DNA from: an uncultured Eubacteriales bacterium
GTDB lineage: Bacteria > Bacillota > Clostridia > Oscillospirales > CAG-272
DNA length: 51,608 bases
Reading direction: 5' to 3'
Assembly: GCA_900546635.1 (NCBI GenBank)
Contig: URDS01000009.1
Location: forward strand, 1 to 51,608
Shown: positions 1 to 8,227 of the stretch, piece by piece
Position numbering within the stretch: position 1 is the first letter of the stretch
How the letters are laid out: each line of letters starts with the position of its first letter
The notes under the pieces: generated by a model
What the model was told of the DNA's origin: nothing
Databases searched by the model: none
Seen by the model: the letters and a program-made list of their open reading frames with translations, nothing else
Made by a program: the position numbers and the translations under genes

Positions 1-72
1 GGCTTGCGCCGGGCCCCTCCTCACGCCTATACGCGCCCCATCGTCGAAAAACCTTGGTTTTGCGGCGGTTTA
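1..72 (+). repeat. Dispersed structured repeat, copy 1 (truncated by window edge)
   Basis: The right-hand part of an intergenic repeat that recurs at 7957-8168, 22139-22260, 42183-42376 and 51497-51608. It carries the GGGCCCCTCCTCACGCC block of the long form and the terminal hairpin built around AAAACCTTGGTTTT. A perfect terminator-like hairpin follows immediately at 76-103. The left part lies outside the window. The family is described from these copies only. Confidence 0.8.
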
Positions 73-109
73 AAAATTTCCCGCAGTTTTCACTGCGGGA
101 AATCTTTTA
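72..109 (-). terminator. Rho-independent terminator of the SLH gene
   Basis: Perfect 12-bp stem, ATTTCCCGCAGT (76-87) against ACTGCGGGAAAT (92-103), with a 4-base loop. The A run at 72-76 gives a U run on the minus strand, just beyond the stop codon of the SLH gene at 141. T residues on the other side (105-108) make it potentially bidirectional. Almost the same 28 bp occur at 42416-42443. Confidence 0.75.
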
Positions 110-140
110 TTCTATCGAATGATGTCCGTCAGGATTCAGA

Positions 141-3100
141 TCAGCCCATTGCGTAGGGAACCAGAATCTTCGCTACGAAGAGCGTCAGGATACCGGTATC
201 CTCGTCATAGGAAGCCATAATCTTGAGTTCGGTCATGATCGACTCTGCGCCCTCATAGTCATCGGAACCGGCCACGGGAAGCAGAATCTCGTCGCCCTCG
301 GTATCCAGAATGAACTGGTTCAGCACACCGGCAACCGGCTCTTCGATCACTTCGACACGGTCGCCGCCGAGCAGATACTCGTATCCGGAGAAGCCCTCGC
401 GAATTTCAAGCTCGGTTGCATCCAGGCTGCCGTCATACTCGGTGTTCAGCGCAAGGCGGTCGAAATCGTAGTCGTCCGCGCTAAAGCCGGTCGAGTTGAG
501 CGTAAGAACCGTTACATTTACACCTGCAAGCGCATTCGGCAGCTTGATGGTGTCGCCCGCGATCTTAACCGTCTCCCCGTCGATAAACGTCAGGTCGGAA
601 GCCGCAATATCCGTAAAGGTAATATCCTGCTCCGCAGCCTCCAGTTTGCGCGCTTCGGCAAACGCCTCAGCAATCGACTTGTCGGACTCGGTAATCACGC
701 CGTCCTCATTGGCATAGAGCGCCTTCGAGAGATCCAGGTCGATGACCGTATTGCTTCCGAACGACTTGGATTCAACAATCTGAAGCGTGCGCAGGTCAAG
801 GAGGTTGGTGATGGTAATCGTGTACTTCTCTTTCACATCCTCGCCGCTCGACTCTACGAACAACTCGGAATCTCCGGTCGCTACATAGTAGGTCGCGTCG
901 CTTGCCGCCGCGCGGCTCTCGCCCCAATCCTCAACCGTGGAGAATCCGCCGGTAAACGTAGGACTTTCAATGACAGCGACAATCAGATCGGAGGTAGCCG
1001 CATACACATCGGCAGAACCGCTGATCGAATATTTGTCTTTCTGAATACCGGTGCGTACGCCGATATTCCCCTGGCCGTCAATCACCACGATCATGGAATT
1101 TTCATTCAGCGTAACTCTGGCTGCGGTTGCATCCGGATCCGCTTTTATCGGGTTGGTTTTGTTCGAAACATCGGAGAAGAGCAAGCCCTCCGCGATGGTC
1201 GCATACTGAACCGCATCCTCTGCGGCGCCGAGGTTATATACGCCGTCTTTCTCGCTGACAACGGCGAAGAGTCTGCCGTTCTCAAGCACTTCCGCCAGTT
1301 CGCGGTATTCCTCGTACTTGGTGTAGGACTCGCCGGCGATCTCCACATAGGTGGCATACAGGCCGAGGCTGCCCTTCGTATCGAACGTGTCGTCATCCGC
1401 GTTGTAATCCTTTGCGATCACGTCAAGCGCCGCCAGTTCCCATTCACCGGTCTCGGTATTGAGCACCGCGATGCGGACGTTGCCGTCCTTGTCCAGAACA
1501 AAGTCAGCCGTGTATTCGAGATCATCCACGTCCACCTTCATCAGCTTCGCGATGCGTTCGGGGTCAATCGAAACGATCTTGAAGTCATAAGCGGAGGAGG
1601 AAATCGACTCGCCGCTGTACTGATCCATGTAAACGATGCGGCCGTCTACCTCAACGTACTTAACATTGTCCTTGCCGGACTCATAGTTCTTGATGATCGT
1701 CTGGATCATCGAGGCATTATCTGTGTAATTTGAATAGGTTGTTTCATATGCGCCCTTGAAGCCGAAGTGCTTATTCGAGCCGCCGATCTTAACCGTCTCA
1801 GCGGAAAGGCTGGTACCGGTGAGCGCGCCGGTCTTAAAGCCGCCGTGGCTCGACGCAACCGTCAGGATATTATCCACGCTGTTGTAGTAGTAGAACATGA
1901 AATCGCCGGACTTCACGCCCTCTCCCGCAAGAATGACGGATTTTGCTTTTTCGCCGTTTCTCTTGGAAACAGACGTTGTAGCGGAGGTCACTTTGGAGGT
2001 CGTGCCGAGGAGGTATTCAACAAAGTTCGACTGTACTTTGTCCTTGTTTTCCACCTTGCTCTCCTCATAGGAGCCGATGGTTACGAACTCCGCGTCTTTC
2101 GCGGTGGTGGAATCTTTCAGTGTGCGGACGAAGTACTGACCAAATTCGTAGGGCGTGTAGTAAACGCTCACGATCTTTTCAGCATCGCCGCCGTCTTTCT
2201 TAACCTCGGAGGTCATGTACTTCACGGCACCGTTCGAGTTGCTTCCGATATAGCCGTCTTTGGTCGTAAACTTGAAGTTGTCAAGGAACTCGGAATCTTC
2301 GTTCAGTTCCCAGCCCGCCTCGCCGAACTCGTATACGTTCACCGTATATTTATCGGTAGCGAACTTCACGCCGCCGATGAGCAGGTAGGGCTCGCCGGTC
2401 GTCGGAACAACATACTTGATTGCGCCCGCGTCGCCGAGGTTTTCAACCTGCGTCAGCGCATCCCAGTTGGTAAATACGACGCGCGCTTCGCTCTCTTCCG
2501 CCTCAACGCTGTACAGATCGAAGAACTTGTCCGCCTCGCTGTTGACCATGATAGTCGCACGCAGGCCGAGGTAGTCGATCTTCGGCGTATCCGCCTTGAT
2601 GCCGAGGTCAGCCGCAGCCATCTCGTGCTGCTCGCCGTTGTATTCGACAACTACGGTGTCAATGCCGTCGCTGTTTGCCGCTTTTTTAAATTCGACAATG
2701 CTGATTTCGAGTTTGCCGGCTGCAAAACCGGACTTTTCAAGATAGGTTTCTCTCTTGATCTTGCCGGGGCCGAGAATCAGTCCGTAGGGAGAAGAATCCT
2801 CCATGCCGGGATAAACGATCTCGCCGGTCAGCGGGTCGGTAATCGCGATCTGCGTATTCAGCATATCCCAGATCAGCTGCGCGGTCTCGCCGCGGGTCAT
2901 GGTCTCTTTGAAATTGACGCTGTCGATGTTGTCGGTAAGGCCAAGCTTCTGCGCTTCGAGAATGTGGCCGTAGGGGTAAGACATATCTTTCGTCTCATAG
3001 CCGAGTGCGCGGACGGCCAGTACCAGCATATCCTGATAGGTAATCTGGTCATTGTAGCCGTAAATGCCGTTGCCGCGGCCGACGATCAAGCCGATTCCGG

Positions 3101-3413
3101 CCAGATAGTCAATTGCCGTACCGTACTCCGGTACATCCGTGAAAATAGCGCTCTTATCTGCGTTCCAAACAGAGGGGTCGGTTTTGCCGGTGATAGACTG
3201 AACGAAGAACAAAGCAGCCTGATAACGAGTGACGCCCTGATCGAGCATCAAATTTCCGTTTTCATCGCCCTTCATGATGCCGATCGCCGAAAGCTGCTGC
3301 GCCGCCTCGGTATAATCCGCAGCGGTATTTGCAGCGCCCATCGGAATTACGGACATGCCCACTACCATGAGCACCGCCATCATAAGCGCAAGAAATTTTT
3401 TGAAATTTCTCAT
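141..3413 (-). CDS. Secreted SLH-domain surface protein (S-layer candidate)
   Basis: 1090 aa. A Sec signal peptide (residues 1-28, Lys-rich start then a Leu/Met/Val core ending near GAA) is followed by three SLH-type modules over roughly residues 32-190. Typical SLH elements are the FTDVPEYGTAIDYL stretch and the TRGETAQLIWDML helix. SLH domains anchor proteins to pyruvylated wall polysaccharide. The remaining 900 residues are beta-rich, acidic and unassigned. The N-terminal half is clearly paralogous to the protein at 42776-47080, which shares its order of SLH modules and motifs such as YTPYEFGQYFVRT. This copy lacks the Cys-rich tail of that paralogue. The start is ATG with AGGAG about 12 nt upstream. 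A promoter is visible at 3493-3521 and a terminator at 72-109. A structural or S-layer role is inferred. Confidence 0.85.
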   Translation of the reverse strand: MRNFKKFLALMMAVLMVVGMSVIPMGAANTAADYTEAAQQLSAIGIMKGDENGNLMLDQGVTRYQAALFFVQSITGKTDPSVWNADKSAIFTDVPEYGTAIDYLAGIGLIVGRGNGIYGYNDQITYQDMLVLAVRALGYETKDMSYPYGHILEAQKLGLTDNIDSVNFKETMTRGETAQLIWDMLNTQIAITDPLTGEIVYPGMEDSSPYGLILGPGKIKRETYLEKSGFAAGKLEISIVEFKKAANSDGIDTVVVEYNGEQHEMAAADLGIKADTPKIDYLGLRATIMVNSEADKFFDLYSVEAEESEARVVFTNWDALTQVENLGDAGAIKYVVPTTGEPYLLIGGVKFATDKYTVNVYEFGEAGWELNEDSEFLDNFKFTTKDGYIGSNSNGAVKYMTSEVKKDGGDAEKIVSVYYTPYEFGQYFVRTLKDSTTAKDAEFVTIGSYEESKVENKDKVQSNFVEYLLGTTSKVTSATTSVSKRNGEKAKSVILAGEGVKSGDFMFYYYNSVDNILTVASSHGGFKTGALTGTSLSAETVKIGGSNKHFGFKGAYETTYSNYTDNASMIQTIIKNYESGKDNVKYVEVDGRIVYMDQYSGESISSSAYDFKIVSIDPERIAKLMKVDVDDLEYTADFVLDKDGNVRIAVLNTETGEWELAALDVIAKDYNADDDTFDTKGSLGLYATYVEIAGESYTKYEEYRELAEVLENGRLFAVVSEKDGVYNLGAAEDAVQYATIAEGLLFSDVSNKTNPIKADPDATAARVTLNENSMIVVIDGQGNIGVRTGIQKDKYSISGSADVYAATSDLIVAVIESPTFTGGFSTVEDWGESRAAASDATYYVATGDSELFVESSGEDVKEKYTITITNLLDLRTLQIVESKSFGSNTVIDLDLSKALYANEDGVITESDKSIAEAFAEARKLEAAEQDITFTDIAASDLTFIDGETVKIAGDTIKLPNALAGVNVTVLTLNSTGFSADDYDFDRLALNTEYDGSLDATELEIREGFSGYEYLLGGDRVEVIEEPVAGVLNQFILDTEGDEILLPVAGSDDYEGAESIMTELKIMASYDEDTGILTLFVAKILVPYAMG

Positions 3414-3492
3414 ACTGTGTGTGTTCTCCTTTTTCTCTTATTTTTGAACGTCCGCGCCGCACAGTTTTCGACGCGGCCCCGTCCTGTGCTCA

Positions 3493-3521
3493 ATCGTACA
3501 ACAAGACGTTCGCCTTTGCAA
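3493..3521 (-). promoter_or_regulatory. Sigma-A-type promoter of the SLH gene
   Basis: On the minus strand, TTGCAA (-35, 3516-3521), a 17-bp spacer and TACGAT (-10, 3493-3498). It lies about 80 bp upstream of the SLH start codon, leaving a short leader. Confidence 0.55.
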
Positions 3522-3680
3522 GACCTATCAGGCAACTGTCAGCAAGGTGTAATTTTCGCGGCGTCTAAAATGCGTTTTTTGTAATATTTTGTCCACGTTT
3601 TAACAGCGGCGGCACCGCATGGCAGAAGACACACCCCCCCTAAAACGGCGTTTTTCCGAAAAATTCAAAAATCGGAAAAT
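3522..3680. other. Intergenic DNA without recognised content
   Basis: The stretch between the divergent SLH promoter and the first plus-strand promoter. I see no ORF with a ribosome-binding site and no strong hairpin. Longer ORFs across 3711-4150 have no Shine-Dalgarno or family resemblance and look like GC-rich shadows. Confidence 0.4.
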
Positions 3681-3707
3681 TTGTAAAAAGAAAAAGAATG
3701 CTATAAT
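3681..3707 (+). promoter_or_regulatory. Candidate promoter upstream of the tsaE operon
   Basis: TTGTAA (3681-3686) and a perfect TATAAT (3702-3707) preceded by TGC, an extended -10. The spacer is short (15 bp), so the TG motif probably does the work. It lies about 440 bp before tsaE. A second -10 lies nearer the gene at 3974-3984. Confidence 0.4.
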
Positions 3708-3973
3708 ATATTGAAAGAAACTTTAAAATCCGCGCGCGCCCCCTGCCGGCGCGGGGCGCAAAGCGAGAGGCGCCGCAAGCCCGCGGGCAGCTTCGCGATT
3801 TTGCGGGCGGCCGCCAAAGCAGATGCGGCGGCTTGTTCGCGGCGGCGCGTTTTTTTCATTTTCGGATCCATTTTCGGTTTTTACAGCAGACAAATTTGTA
3901 CGCTTCTGTGCGCCGCGGGGAGAAAAAAACCGGCCGAAATTGCAAAAAACGCTTCCAATTACAGGCCGAATGT

Positions 3974-3984
3974 GATAATATAAT
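3974..3984 (+). promoter_or_regulatory. Candidate proximal -10 region for the tsaE operon
   Basis: Overlapping GATAAT (3974-3979, preceded by TGT) and TATAAT (3979-3984) hexamers. The -35 is weak. Transcription would start near 3991, just ahead of the 17-codon leader ORF at 3996. Confidence 0.35.
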
Positions 3985-3995
3985 GTATATACAAA

Positions 3996-4049
3996 ATGAA
4001 AACAAACTGTTCTCGATACTTTTGCGGCGGACGCCGCCGTCTTTTTTGA
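3996..4049 (+). CDS. Possible 17-residue leader peptide before tsaE
   Basis: The reading frame ATG (3996) to TGA (4047-4049) would encode MKTNCSRYFCGGRRRLF. It ends inside a terminator-like hairpin, with three consecutive Arg codons falling in the stem. No Shine-Dalgarno is visible, so translation would need near-leaderless initiation from the proximal promoter. The arrangement resembles a transcription-attenuation leader, but nothing beyond the geometry supports it. Confidence 0.2.
   Translation: MKTNCSRYFCGGRRRLF
4025..4047 (+). terminator. Terminator-like hairpin in the tsaE leader (possible attenuator)
   Basis: CGGCGG (4025-4030) pairs with CCGCCG (4034-4039) and is followed by a T run (4041-4046). 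The CCGCCG arm could instead pair with CGGCGG at 4051-4056, giving two exclusive structures. Confidence 0.35.
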
Positions 4050-4145
4050 GCGGCGGCGCGTTCGCCGCAAAAACAGACTGCGACGGGGCTTTTCCCCAAA
4101 CAGAAAAAATCCAAACGCTATATTTCGGAAAGGAGCGCGGCTGCC

Positions 4146-4577
4146 ATGCAATCAGGCTGCTATACTTCGCAGCGGACGGCGGACACCGAAGCCGTCGGGC
4201 GCGCGCTTGCCGCTCATCTCTCGAACGCGGGCGTCACACAGGCGTTTATCGCGCTTTGGGGCGACCTCGGCGCGGGCAAAACCGCTTTTGTGCGCGGCTT
4301 TGTTTCCGCCCTCTCGGACGCGCGCGTCAAAAGTCCGACCTACACGATTGTCAACGAATATTCGGGGCGCGTGCCGGTCTATCACTTCGACATGTACCGG
4401 ATCGACGGCGAGGACGATCTGTATTCGACCGGATTTTACGATTATCTGGACGCGGGGTTTCTGCTGTGCGAATGGAGCGAAAACATCCCGTTCGCCCTGC
4501 CCGCAAAACGGATCGACGTGCGCATCGAAAAGGCCGGGGAGACCGGGCGGCGCATTACAATAGAGGATAGATTATGA
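4146..4577 (+). CDS. tsaE: tRNA N6-threonylcarbamoyladenosine biosynthesis ATPase TsaE
   Basis: 143 aa, typical TsaE length. This is the ATPase that works with TsaB and TsaD in threonylcarbamoyl transfer to adenosine 37 of ANN-decoding tRNAs, in the cytoplasm. Visible features are the Walker A loop GDLGAGKT (residues 39-46), the SPTYTIVNEY motif just after it, and HFDMYRI, all characteristic of the family. The ATG at 4146 has AGGAG ten bases upstream. The stop overlaps the tsaB start (ATGA), so translation is probably coupled. It is first in a five-gene operon running to glmM. Confidence 0.93.
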   Translation: MQSGCYTSQRTADTEAVGRALAAHLSNAGVTQAFIALWGDLGAGKTAFVRGFVSALSDARVKSPTYTIVNEYSGRVPVYHFDMYRIDGEDDLYSTGFYDYLDAGFLLCEWSENIPFALPAKRIDVRIEKAGETGRRITIEDRL

Positions 4578-5278
4578 TTATACTGGCAATGGATACAACC
4601 GCAAAGCTGGCGGCCGCCGCGCTGCTCGACGGCGAAAAGCTGCTGGCCAAGGACGCGCGCGCCGGCGCCGGCGCGCACAGCGCTTCCCTTTTGCCGATGA
4701 TCGCGGAGCTTTTGGCGCGCGCGGGCATTGCGCCGGACGAAATCGAGCTTTACGCGGCAAGCGCAGGTCCCGGTTCGTTCACCGGCGTGCGCATCGGCGC
4801 TGCCACGCTGAAAGGGCTTGCGTTCGGCAAGGCCTGTCCCGCGGTCGAGGTCAGCGCGCTCGAAGCGCTCGCCTACAATCTGCGCAACACCGACTGCATC
4901 GCCTGCGCGTTGATGGATGCGCGGCGCGGACAGTTTTACACCGCGCGCTTTCGCTGCGGCGGCGGCAAAGTCGAGCGTCTGACGCCCGACGAGGCCAAAA
5001 GCGGAACGGAAATCGCCCTTGCCTGCGCCGGCATCGATACGCTCTGTCTTGTGGGCGACGGCGCCGAAGCGGCGCTTCCCTTTTTCGGGGGCGCGCCCGC
5101 GCTCGCGCCCGAAGCCTGCCGGTACGCGGACGGGGAAAGCGTGGGACTTGCCGCTCTTGCCATGTACAAAGCGGGGAAAGCGACGGACGCCGCTTCCTTT
5201 AAGCCAACTTATCTGCGTCTGCCGCAGGCGGAGCGCGAACGTATAGAAAAGGAGAAAGCAAAACATGCAAATCTTTAA
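4574..5278 (+). CDS. tsaB: tRNA threonylcarbamoyladenosine biosynthesis protein TsaB
   Basis: 234 aa. TsaB (YeaZ) is the non-catalytic ASKHA-fold partner of TsaD in t6A synthesis. The N-terminal ILAMDTT beta strand and the SAGPGSFTGVRIG loop (about residues 63-75) are the family signatures. The start overlaps the tsaE stop by 4 nt. The C terminus overlaps the next gene by 14 nt, in keeping with a tight operon. The last residues (about 215-234) are charged and variable. TsaD is not in the window. Confidence 0.92.
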   Translation: MIILAMDTTAKLAAAALLDGEKLLAKDARAGAGAHSASLLPMIAELLARAGIAPDEIELYAASAGPGSFTGVRIGAATLKGLAFGKACPAVEVSALEALAYNLRNTDCIACALMDARRGQFYTARFRCGGGKVERLTPDEAKSGTEIALACAGIDTLCLVGDGAEAALPFFGGAPALAPEACRYADGESVGLAALAMYKAGKATDAASFKPTYLRLPQAERERIEKEKAKHANL

Positions 5279-5723
5279 GCGCGTCATCATCGGCGCGGAC
5301 AGCGCCGGCTATCACCTGAAAGAGCAAATCAAGGAAAAACTCATCGCCGACGGCTATATCGTCGAAGACATGGGCACCGATTCGGACGCTTCCTGCCATT
5401 ATCCCGTATTCGGCAGCGCGGTGGCAAGGGCGGTGGCGGCCGCGGACAGGGACACCTGCGGCCTGCTGATCTGCGGCACCGGCGTCGGCATGAGCATGGT
5501 CGCAAACAAGTATAAGGGCATCCGCGCGGCCTGCTGCTCGGATACCTTTTCCGCGCGCATGACGCGCGCGCACAACGACGCGAACATTCTGTGCTTTGGC
5601 GCGCGCGTGGTCGGCTACGGCCTTGCGTGCGACCTGGTCGATGCGTTTCTGTCCGCCCCCTTTGAGGGCGGCCGCCATCAGACGCGCGTGGACATGATTA
5701 CAAAAATCGAAAACGAGCAGTGA
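5265..5723 (+). CDS. rpiB: RpiB/LacAB-family sugar-phosphate isomerase (probable ribose-5-phosphate isomerase B)
   Basis: 152 aa, normal RpiB length. RpiB interconverts ribose 5-phosphate and ribulose 5-phosphate in the pentose phosphate pathway. Seen here are the GADSAGY phosphate-binding loop near the N terminus, LLICGTGVGMSM with the catalytic Cys70 and Thr72, HNDANILCFGARV, and the EGGRHQTRV tail motif. Family members can also act on allose 6-phosphate or galactose 6-phosphate (LacA/LacB), so the substrate is not fixed by sequence alone. It overlaps tsaB by 14 nt and sits 7 nt before the next gene. Confidence 0.88.
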   Translation: MQIFKRVIIGADSAGYHLKEQIKEKLIADGYIVEDMGTDSDASCHYPVFGSAVARAVAAADRDTCGLLICGTGVGMSMVANKYKGIRAACCSDTFSARMTRAHNDANILCFGARVVGYGLACDLVDAFLSAPFEGGRHQTRVDMITKIENEQ

Positions 5724-5730
5724 GGTTTTT

Positions 5731-6405
5731 ATGAGCAACATTCCGATGATTACAAAGCTTTTTGACCTTGAACATACGATTGCAAAACCGTTTCTCCTGC
5801 GCTGCACCTATCCGTGGGAGGCGCTTTCGGGGCTTTCGGATTTCATCAGGGAACTCGGCAATACGCTCGATCCCGAAATTTATACGCAGACGGCGGAAAA
5901 CGTCTGGATCGCAAAAGACGCGCATGTCGCGCCGAGCGCATCCATCAGCGGTCCGTGCATCATCGACCGCGGCGCGGAGATCCGCCACTGCGCATTCATC
6001 CGCGGAAGCGCGATCATAGGCAAAAACTCGATCCTCGGCAACTCGTGCGAAATCAAAAATTCGATCATTTTCGACGACGCGCAGGCGCCGCACTACAACT
6101 ACATAGGCGACTCCATCCTCGGCTGGCACGCGCATATGGGCGCGGGTTCGATCACCTCCAACGTCAAAAGCGACCGCTCGGACGTGGTCATCAAATGCGG
6201 GCGGGAATCCGCCGAGACCGGGCGCTACAAGGTCGGCGCCATTCTCGGCGACGGCGTGGAGGTCGGCTGCAACAGCGTCCTCTGCCCCGGAACGATCGTC
6301 GGACGAAAAACCAATATTTATCCGCTCTGCCGGGTGCGCGGCGTGATCCGCGAGGACAGCATTTACAAGAGCGAGGACAACATCGTATTAAAGGAGATAA
6401 GATAA
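5731..6405 (+). CDS. Left-handed beta-helix (hexapeptide-repeat) protein related to the GlmU acetyltransferase domain
   Basis: 224 aa. From about residue 55 onward the chain is a run of hexapeptide turns, including VWIAKDAHVAPSASISG, IIGKNSILGNSCEIKNS and GDGVEVGCNSVLCPG. This makes a left-handed beta-helix as in GlmU and other nucleotide-sugar acyltransferases. The sequence HAHMGAGSITSNVKSD resembles the GlmU acetyltransferase loop. There is no N-terminal uridyltransferase domain (no LAAGxGTRM motif). Its place directly before glmM, 4 nt away, suggests a role in hexosamine or UDP-GlcNAc supply, perhaps with a separate uridyltransferase, but the reaction is inferred. Confidence 0.8.
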   Translation: MSNIPMITKLFDLEHTIAKPFLLRCTYPWEALSGLSDFIRELGNTLDPEIYTQTAENVWIAKDAHVAPSASISGPCIIDRGAEIRHCAFIRGSAIIGKNSILGNSCEIKNSIIFDDAQAPHYNYIGDSILGWHAHMGAGSITSNVKSDRSDVVIKCGRESAETGRYKVGAILGDGVEVGCNSVLCPGTIVGRKTNIYPLCRVRGVIREDSIYKSEDNIVLKEIR

Positions 6406-6409
6406 GCGT

Positions 6410-7762
6410 ATGGGAAGACTTTTCGGCACCGACGGCATCCGCGGTATAGCCAATGAAAAGCTGACGGTGGAACTTGCGGTCGCGACAGGCCGCGCCGTTG
6501 CCGCTTCGCTCAGCAAGGGACAGACGAAAAAAACGATTCTGCTCGGCATGGACACGCGCATTTCCTCCGACATGCTGGCCTCCGCGCTCTCAGCCGGGAT
6601 TTTGTCGGTCGGCTGCGATGTTATTTGGCTCGGCGTCGTCCCGACGCCCGCCGTGGCCTATCTTACGCGCCGGTACAAGGCGCGCGCGGGCATTATGATC
6701 TCCGCCTCGCACAATCCGTATGAATTCAACGGCATCAAGGTGTTCAACGGCGACGGGTTCAAACTGCCCGATGAGCTTGAGGAAAACATCGAATCCATTG
6801 TGCTTGGCGAAACGCCCGAACCGAAATGCGCATCGGGCGCAAAAATCGGGCGGCTGATTCACAAGCCTGAGGCGCTGGAGGAATACATCGCGTTTCTGCG
6901 TTCGACGATCGAGGGCGACCTTTCGGGACTGCGCGTCGCGTTCGACTGCGCGAACGGCTCCGCGTCCATGACGGCCGAGCGGCTCTTTTCGGCGCTCGGC
7001 GTACAGTGCGCCATGCTCTCCTGCGCCCCGGACGGAACCAACATCAACGCCGCCTGCGGCTCAACGCATCTTGAAAATCTGACGGCGTATGTCCGGGAAA
7101 ACGGATTTGACATCGGCATCGCTTTTGACGGCGACGCCGACCGCGTGCTCTGCGTGGACGGCGCAGGCGAGGTTGTGGACGGCGATATGATTATGGCCAT
7201 CCTTGCGCTGGATCTCAAAAGCCGCGGCATGCTGCGCGGCGACACGGTTGTCGGCACCATCATGTCCAACTACGGCTTTGTCAAATTCTGCAAGGAAAAC
7301 GGCATCCACTTTGAGGCGACCAAGGTCGGCGACCGCTATGTGCTGGAGGAAATGCTGCTGGAGGATTACCGCTTCGGCGGCGAGCAGTCCGGCCATATCA
7401 TCTTCAAGGACTTCGCCACGACCGGCGACGGCCAGCTGACCGCCGTGCAGCTGCTCGCCCACATCAAGCGCAGCGGAAAAACGCTCTGCGAACTCAAGCG
7501 CGTAATGACCAAATATCCACAGTTCATCGTCAACATCCAAACCACCGACGCCGCAAAGCTGGCCTTTTACACCGACGATGAAATCCAGGCCATTCTTGAG
7601 GACGGCCGCAAGAAGCTGGAGGCGACCGGACGGCTGGTCGTGCGCCCGTCGGGCACCGAACCGCTGATCCGCGTCATGGCGGAAGGCGAGGACAACGCGC
7701 TGACCGAAGCCGTTGCAAAAAAAGTCGCCGAATTGCTGGCAAAACAGCTTGCCCGGTATTGA
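6410..7762 (+). CDS. glmM: Phosphoglucosamine mutase GlmM
   Basis: 450 aa, standard GlmM length. It converts glucosamine 6-phosphate to glucosamine 1-phosphate on the way to UDP-GlcNAc and peptidoglycan. Diagnostic features are FGTDGIRG at the N terminus, the active-site phosphoserine loop SASHNP (residues 98-103, catalytic Ser100), the Mg-binding DGDADR (Asp240, 242 and 244), GGEQSGH for sugar binding, and RPSGTEP for phosphate binding at the C terminus. It is the last gene of the tsaE operon. glmS, the preceding step of the pathway, lies downstream behind its own ribozyme. Confidence 0.96.
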   Translation: MGRLFGTDGIRGIANEKLTVELAVATGRAVAASLSKGQTKKTILLGMDTRISSDMLASALSAGILSVGCDVIWLGVVPTPAVAYLTRRYKARAGIMISASHNPYEFNGIKVFNGDGFKLPDELEENIESIVLGETPEPKCASGAKIGRLIHKPEALEEYIAFLRSTIEGDLSGLRVAFDCANGSASMTAERLFSALGVQCAMLSCAPDGTNINAACGSTHLENLTAYVRENGFDIGIAFDGDADRVLCVDGAGEVVDGDMIMAILALDLKSRGMLRGDTVVGTIMSNYGFVKFCKENGIHFEATKVGDRYVLEEMLLEDYRFGGEQSGHIIFKDFATTGDGQLTAVQLLAHIKRSGKTLCELKRVMTKYPQFIVNIQTTDAAKLAFYTDDEIQAILEDGRKKLEATGRLVVRPSGTEPLIRVMAEGEDNALTEAVAKKVAELLAKQLARY

Positions 7763-7804
7763 ACCGGATATAAGGCCGCAGCATATAGTAATAAGTACAG
7801 GCAT

Positions 7805-7890
7805 CGGTCCCGGCGCTGCGAAAAAGCGAGTGGCGCCGGGTTCCTCCTCATACCGATACGCACCGCTATTCTCATAGAGAACCGTCTTAA
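7805..7890 (+). repeat. Decayed partial copy of the dispersed repeat
   Basis: The stretch GTCCCGGCGC...GGCGCCGGGTTCCTCCTCATACCGATACGC lines up with the GGCGCCGGGCCCCTCCTCACGCC block of the long repeat form, with about one change in five bases. It lies just upstream of the intact copy at 7957, which suggests an old tandem or nested arrangement. Confidence 0.55.
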
Positions 7891-7956
7891 CCGTTCCAAA
7901 AAACGCCCGATTTTGCGATAAGCAAAAATTGCGAATAAAAAATATCTATAAATTAT

Positions 7957-8168
7957 GTATACAAGGCGGACATGTGCCGCCTTGTAAACACCTTGCAGGC
8001 GCGCGAGTGCCGACCAGAGGCGGCGCGACGGCGCGAGCGAACGCGCCCCGAAGAGGGTTCTTTGTGGTGTCAGGACTCCTTTGTGGCGTCAGGACTCCTC
8101 CCGGCTGCGCCGGGCCCCTCCTCACGCCTATACGCGCCCTATCGCCGCAAAACCTTGGTTTTGCGGCG
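7957..8168 (+). repeat. Dispersed structured repeat, copy 2 (long form)
   Basis: It starts with a 10-bp hairpin, TACAAGGCGG (7960-7969) against CCGCCTTGTA (7977-7986), and ends with GCCGCAAAACC against GGTTTTGCGGC (8144-8167). Between them is a GC-rich block that contains TTTGTGGYGTCAGGACTCC twice in tandem. ORFs through it have no ribosome-binding site. It separates glmM from the glmS ribozyme. Confidence 0.85.
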
Positions 8169-8174
8169 GCTAAC

Positions 8175-8194
8175 AGCCGCCAAAGCGGCTTTTT
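8175..8194 (+). terminator. Terminator at the end of repeat copy 2
   Basis: AGCCGC (8175-8180) and GCGGCT (8185-8190) with a CAAA loop, followed by TTTT. It would end transcripts coming from glmM or from the repeat itself, before the glmS leader. Confidence 0.65.
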
Positions 8195-8227
8195 CATAAA
8201 TCGCTCATAAAAGGCGTCAAACGCCTT

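Noticed and set aside
3723..4151. 142-codon minus-strand ORF upstream of tsaE
   Set aside because: Arg-rich translation typical of GC-rich non-coding DNA, no ribosome-binding site, and it overlaps candidate promoters of the opposite strand.
7929..8210. Small ORFs within the dispersed repeats (for example 7929-8210, 21661-22242)
   Set aside because: They follow the repeat on both strands, have no ribosome-binding sites and change frame between copies. The repeat is better explained as structured non-coding DNA.
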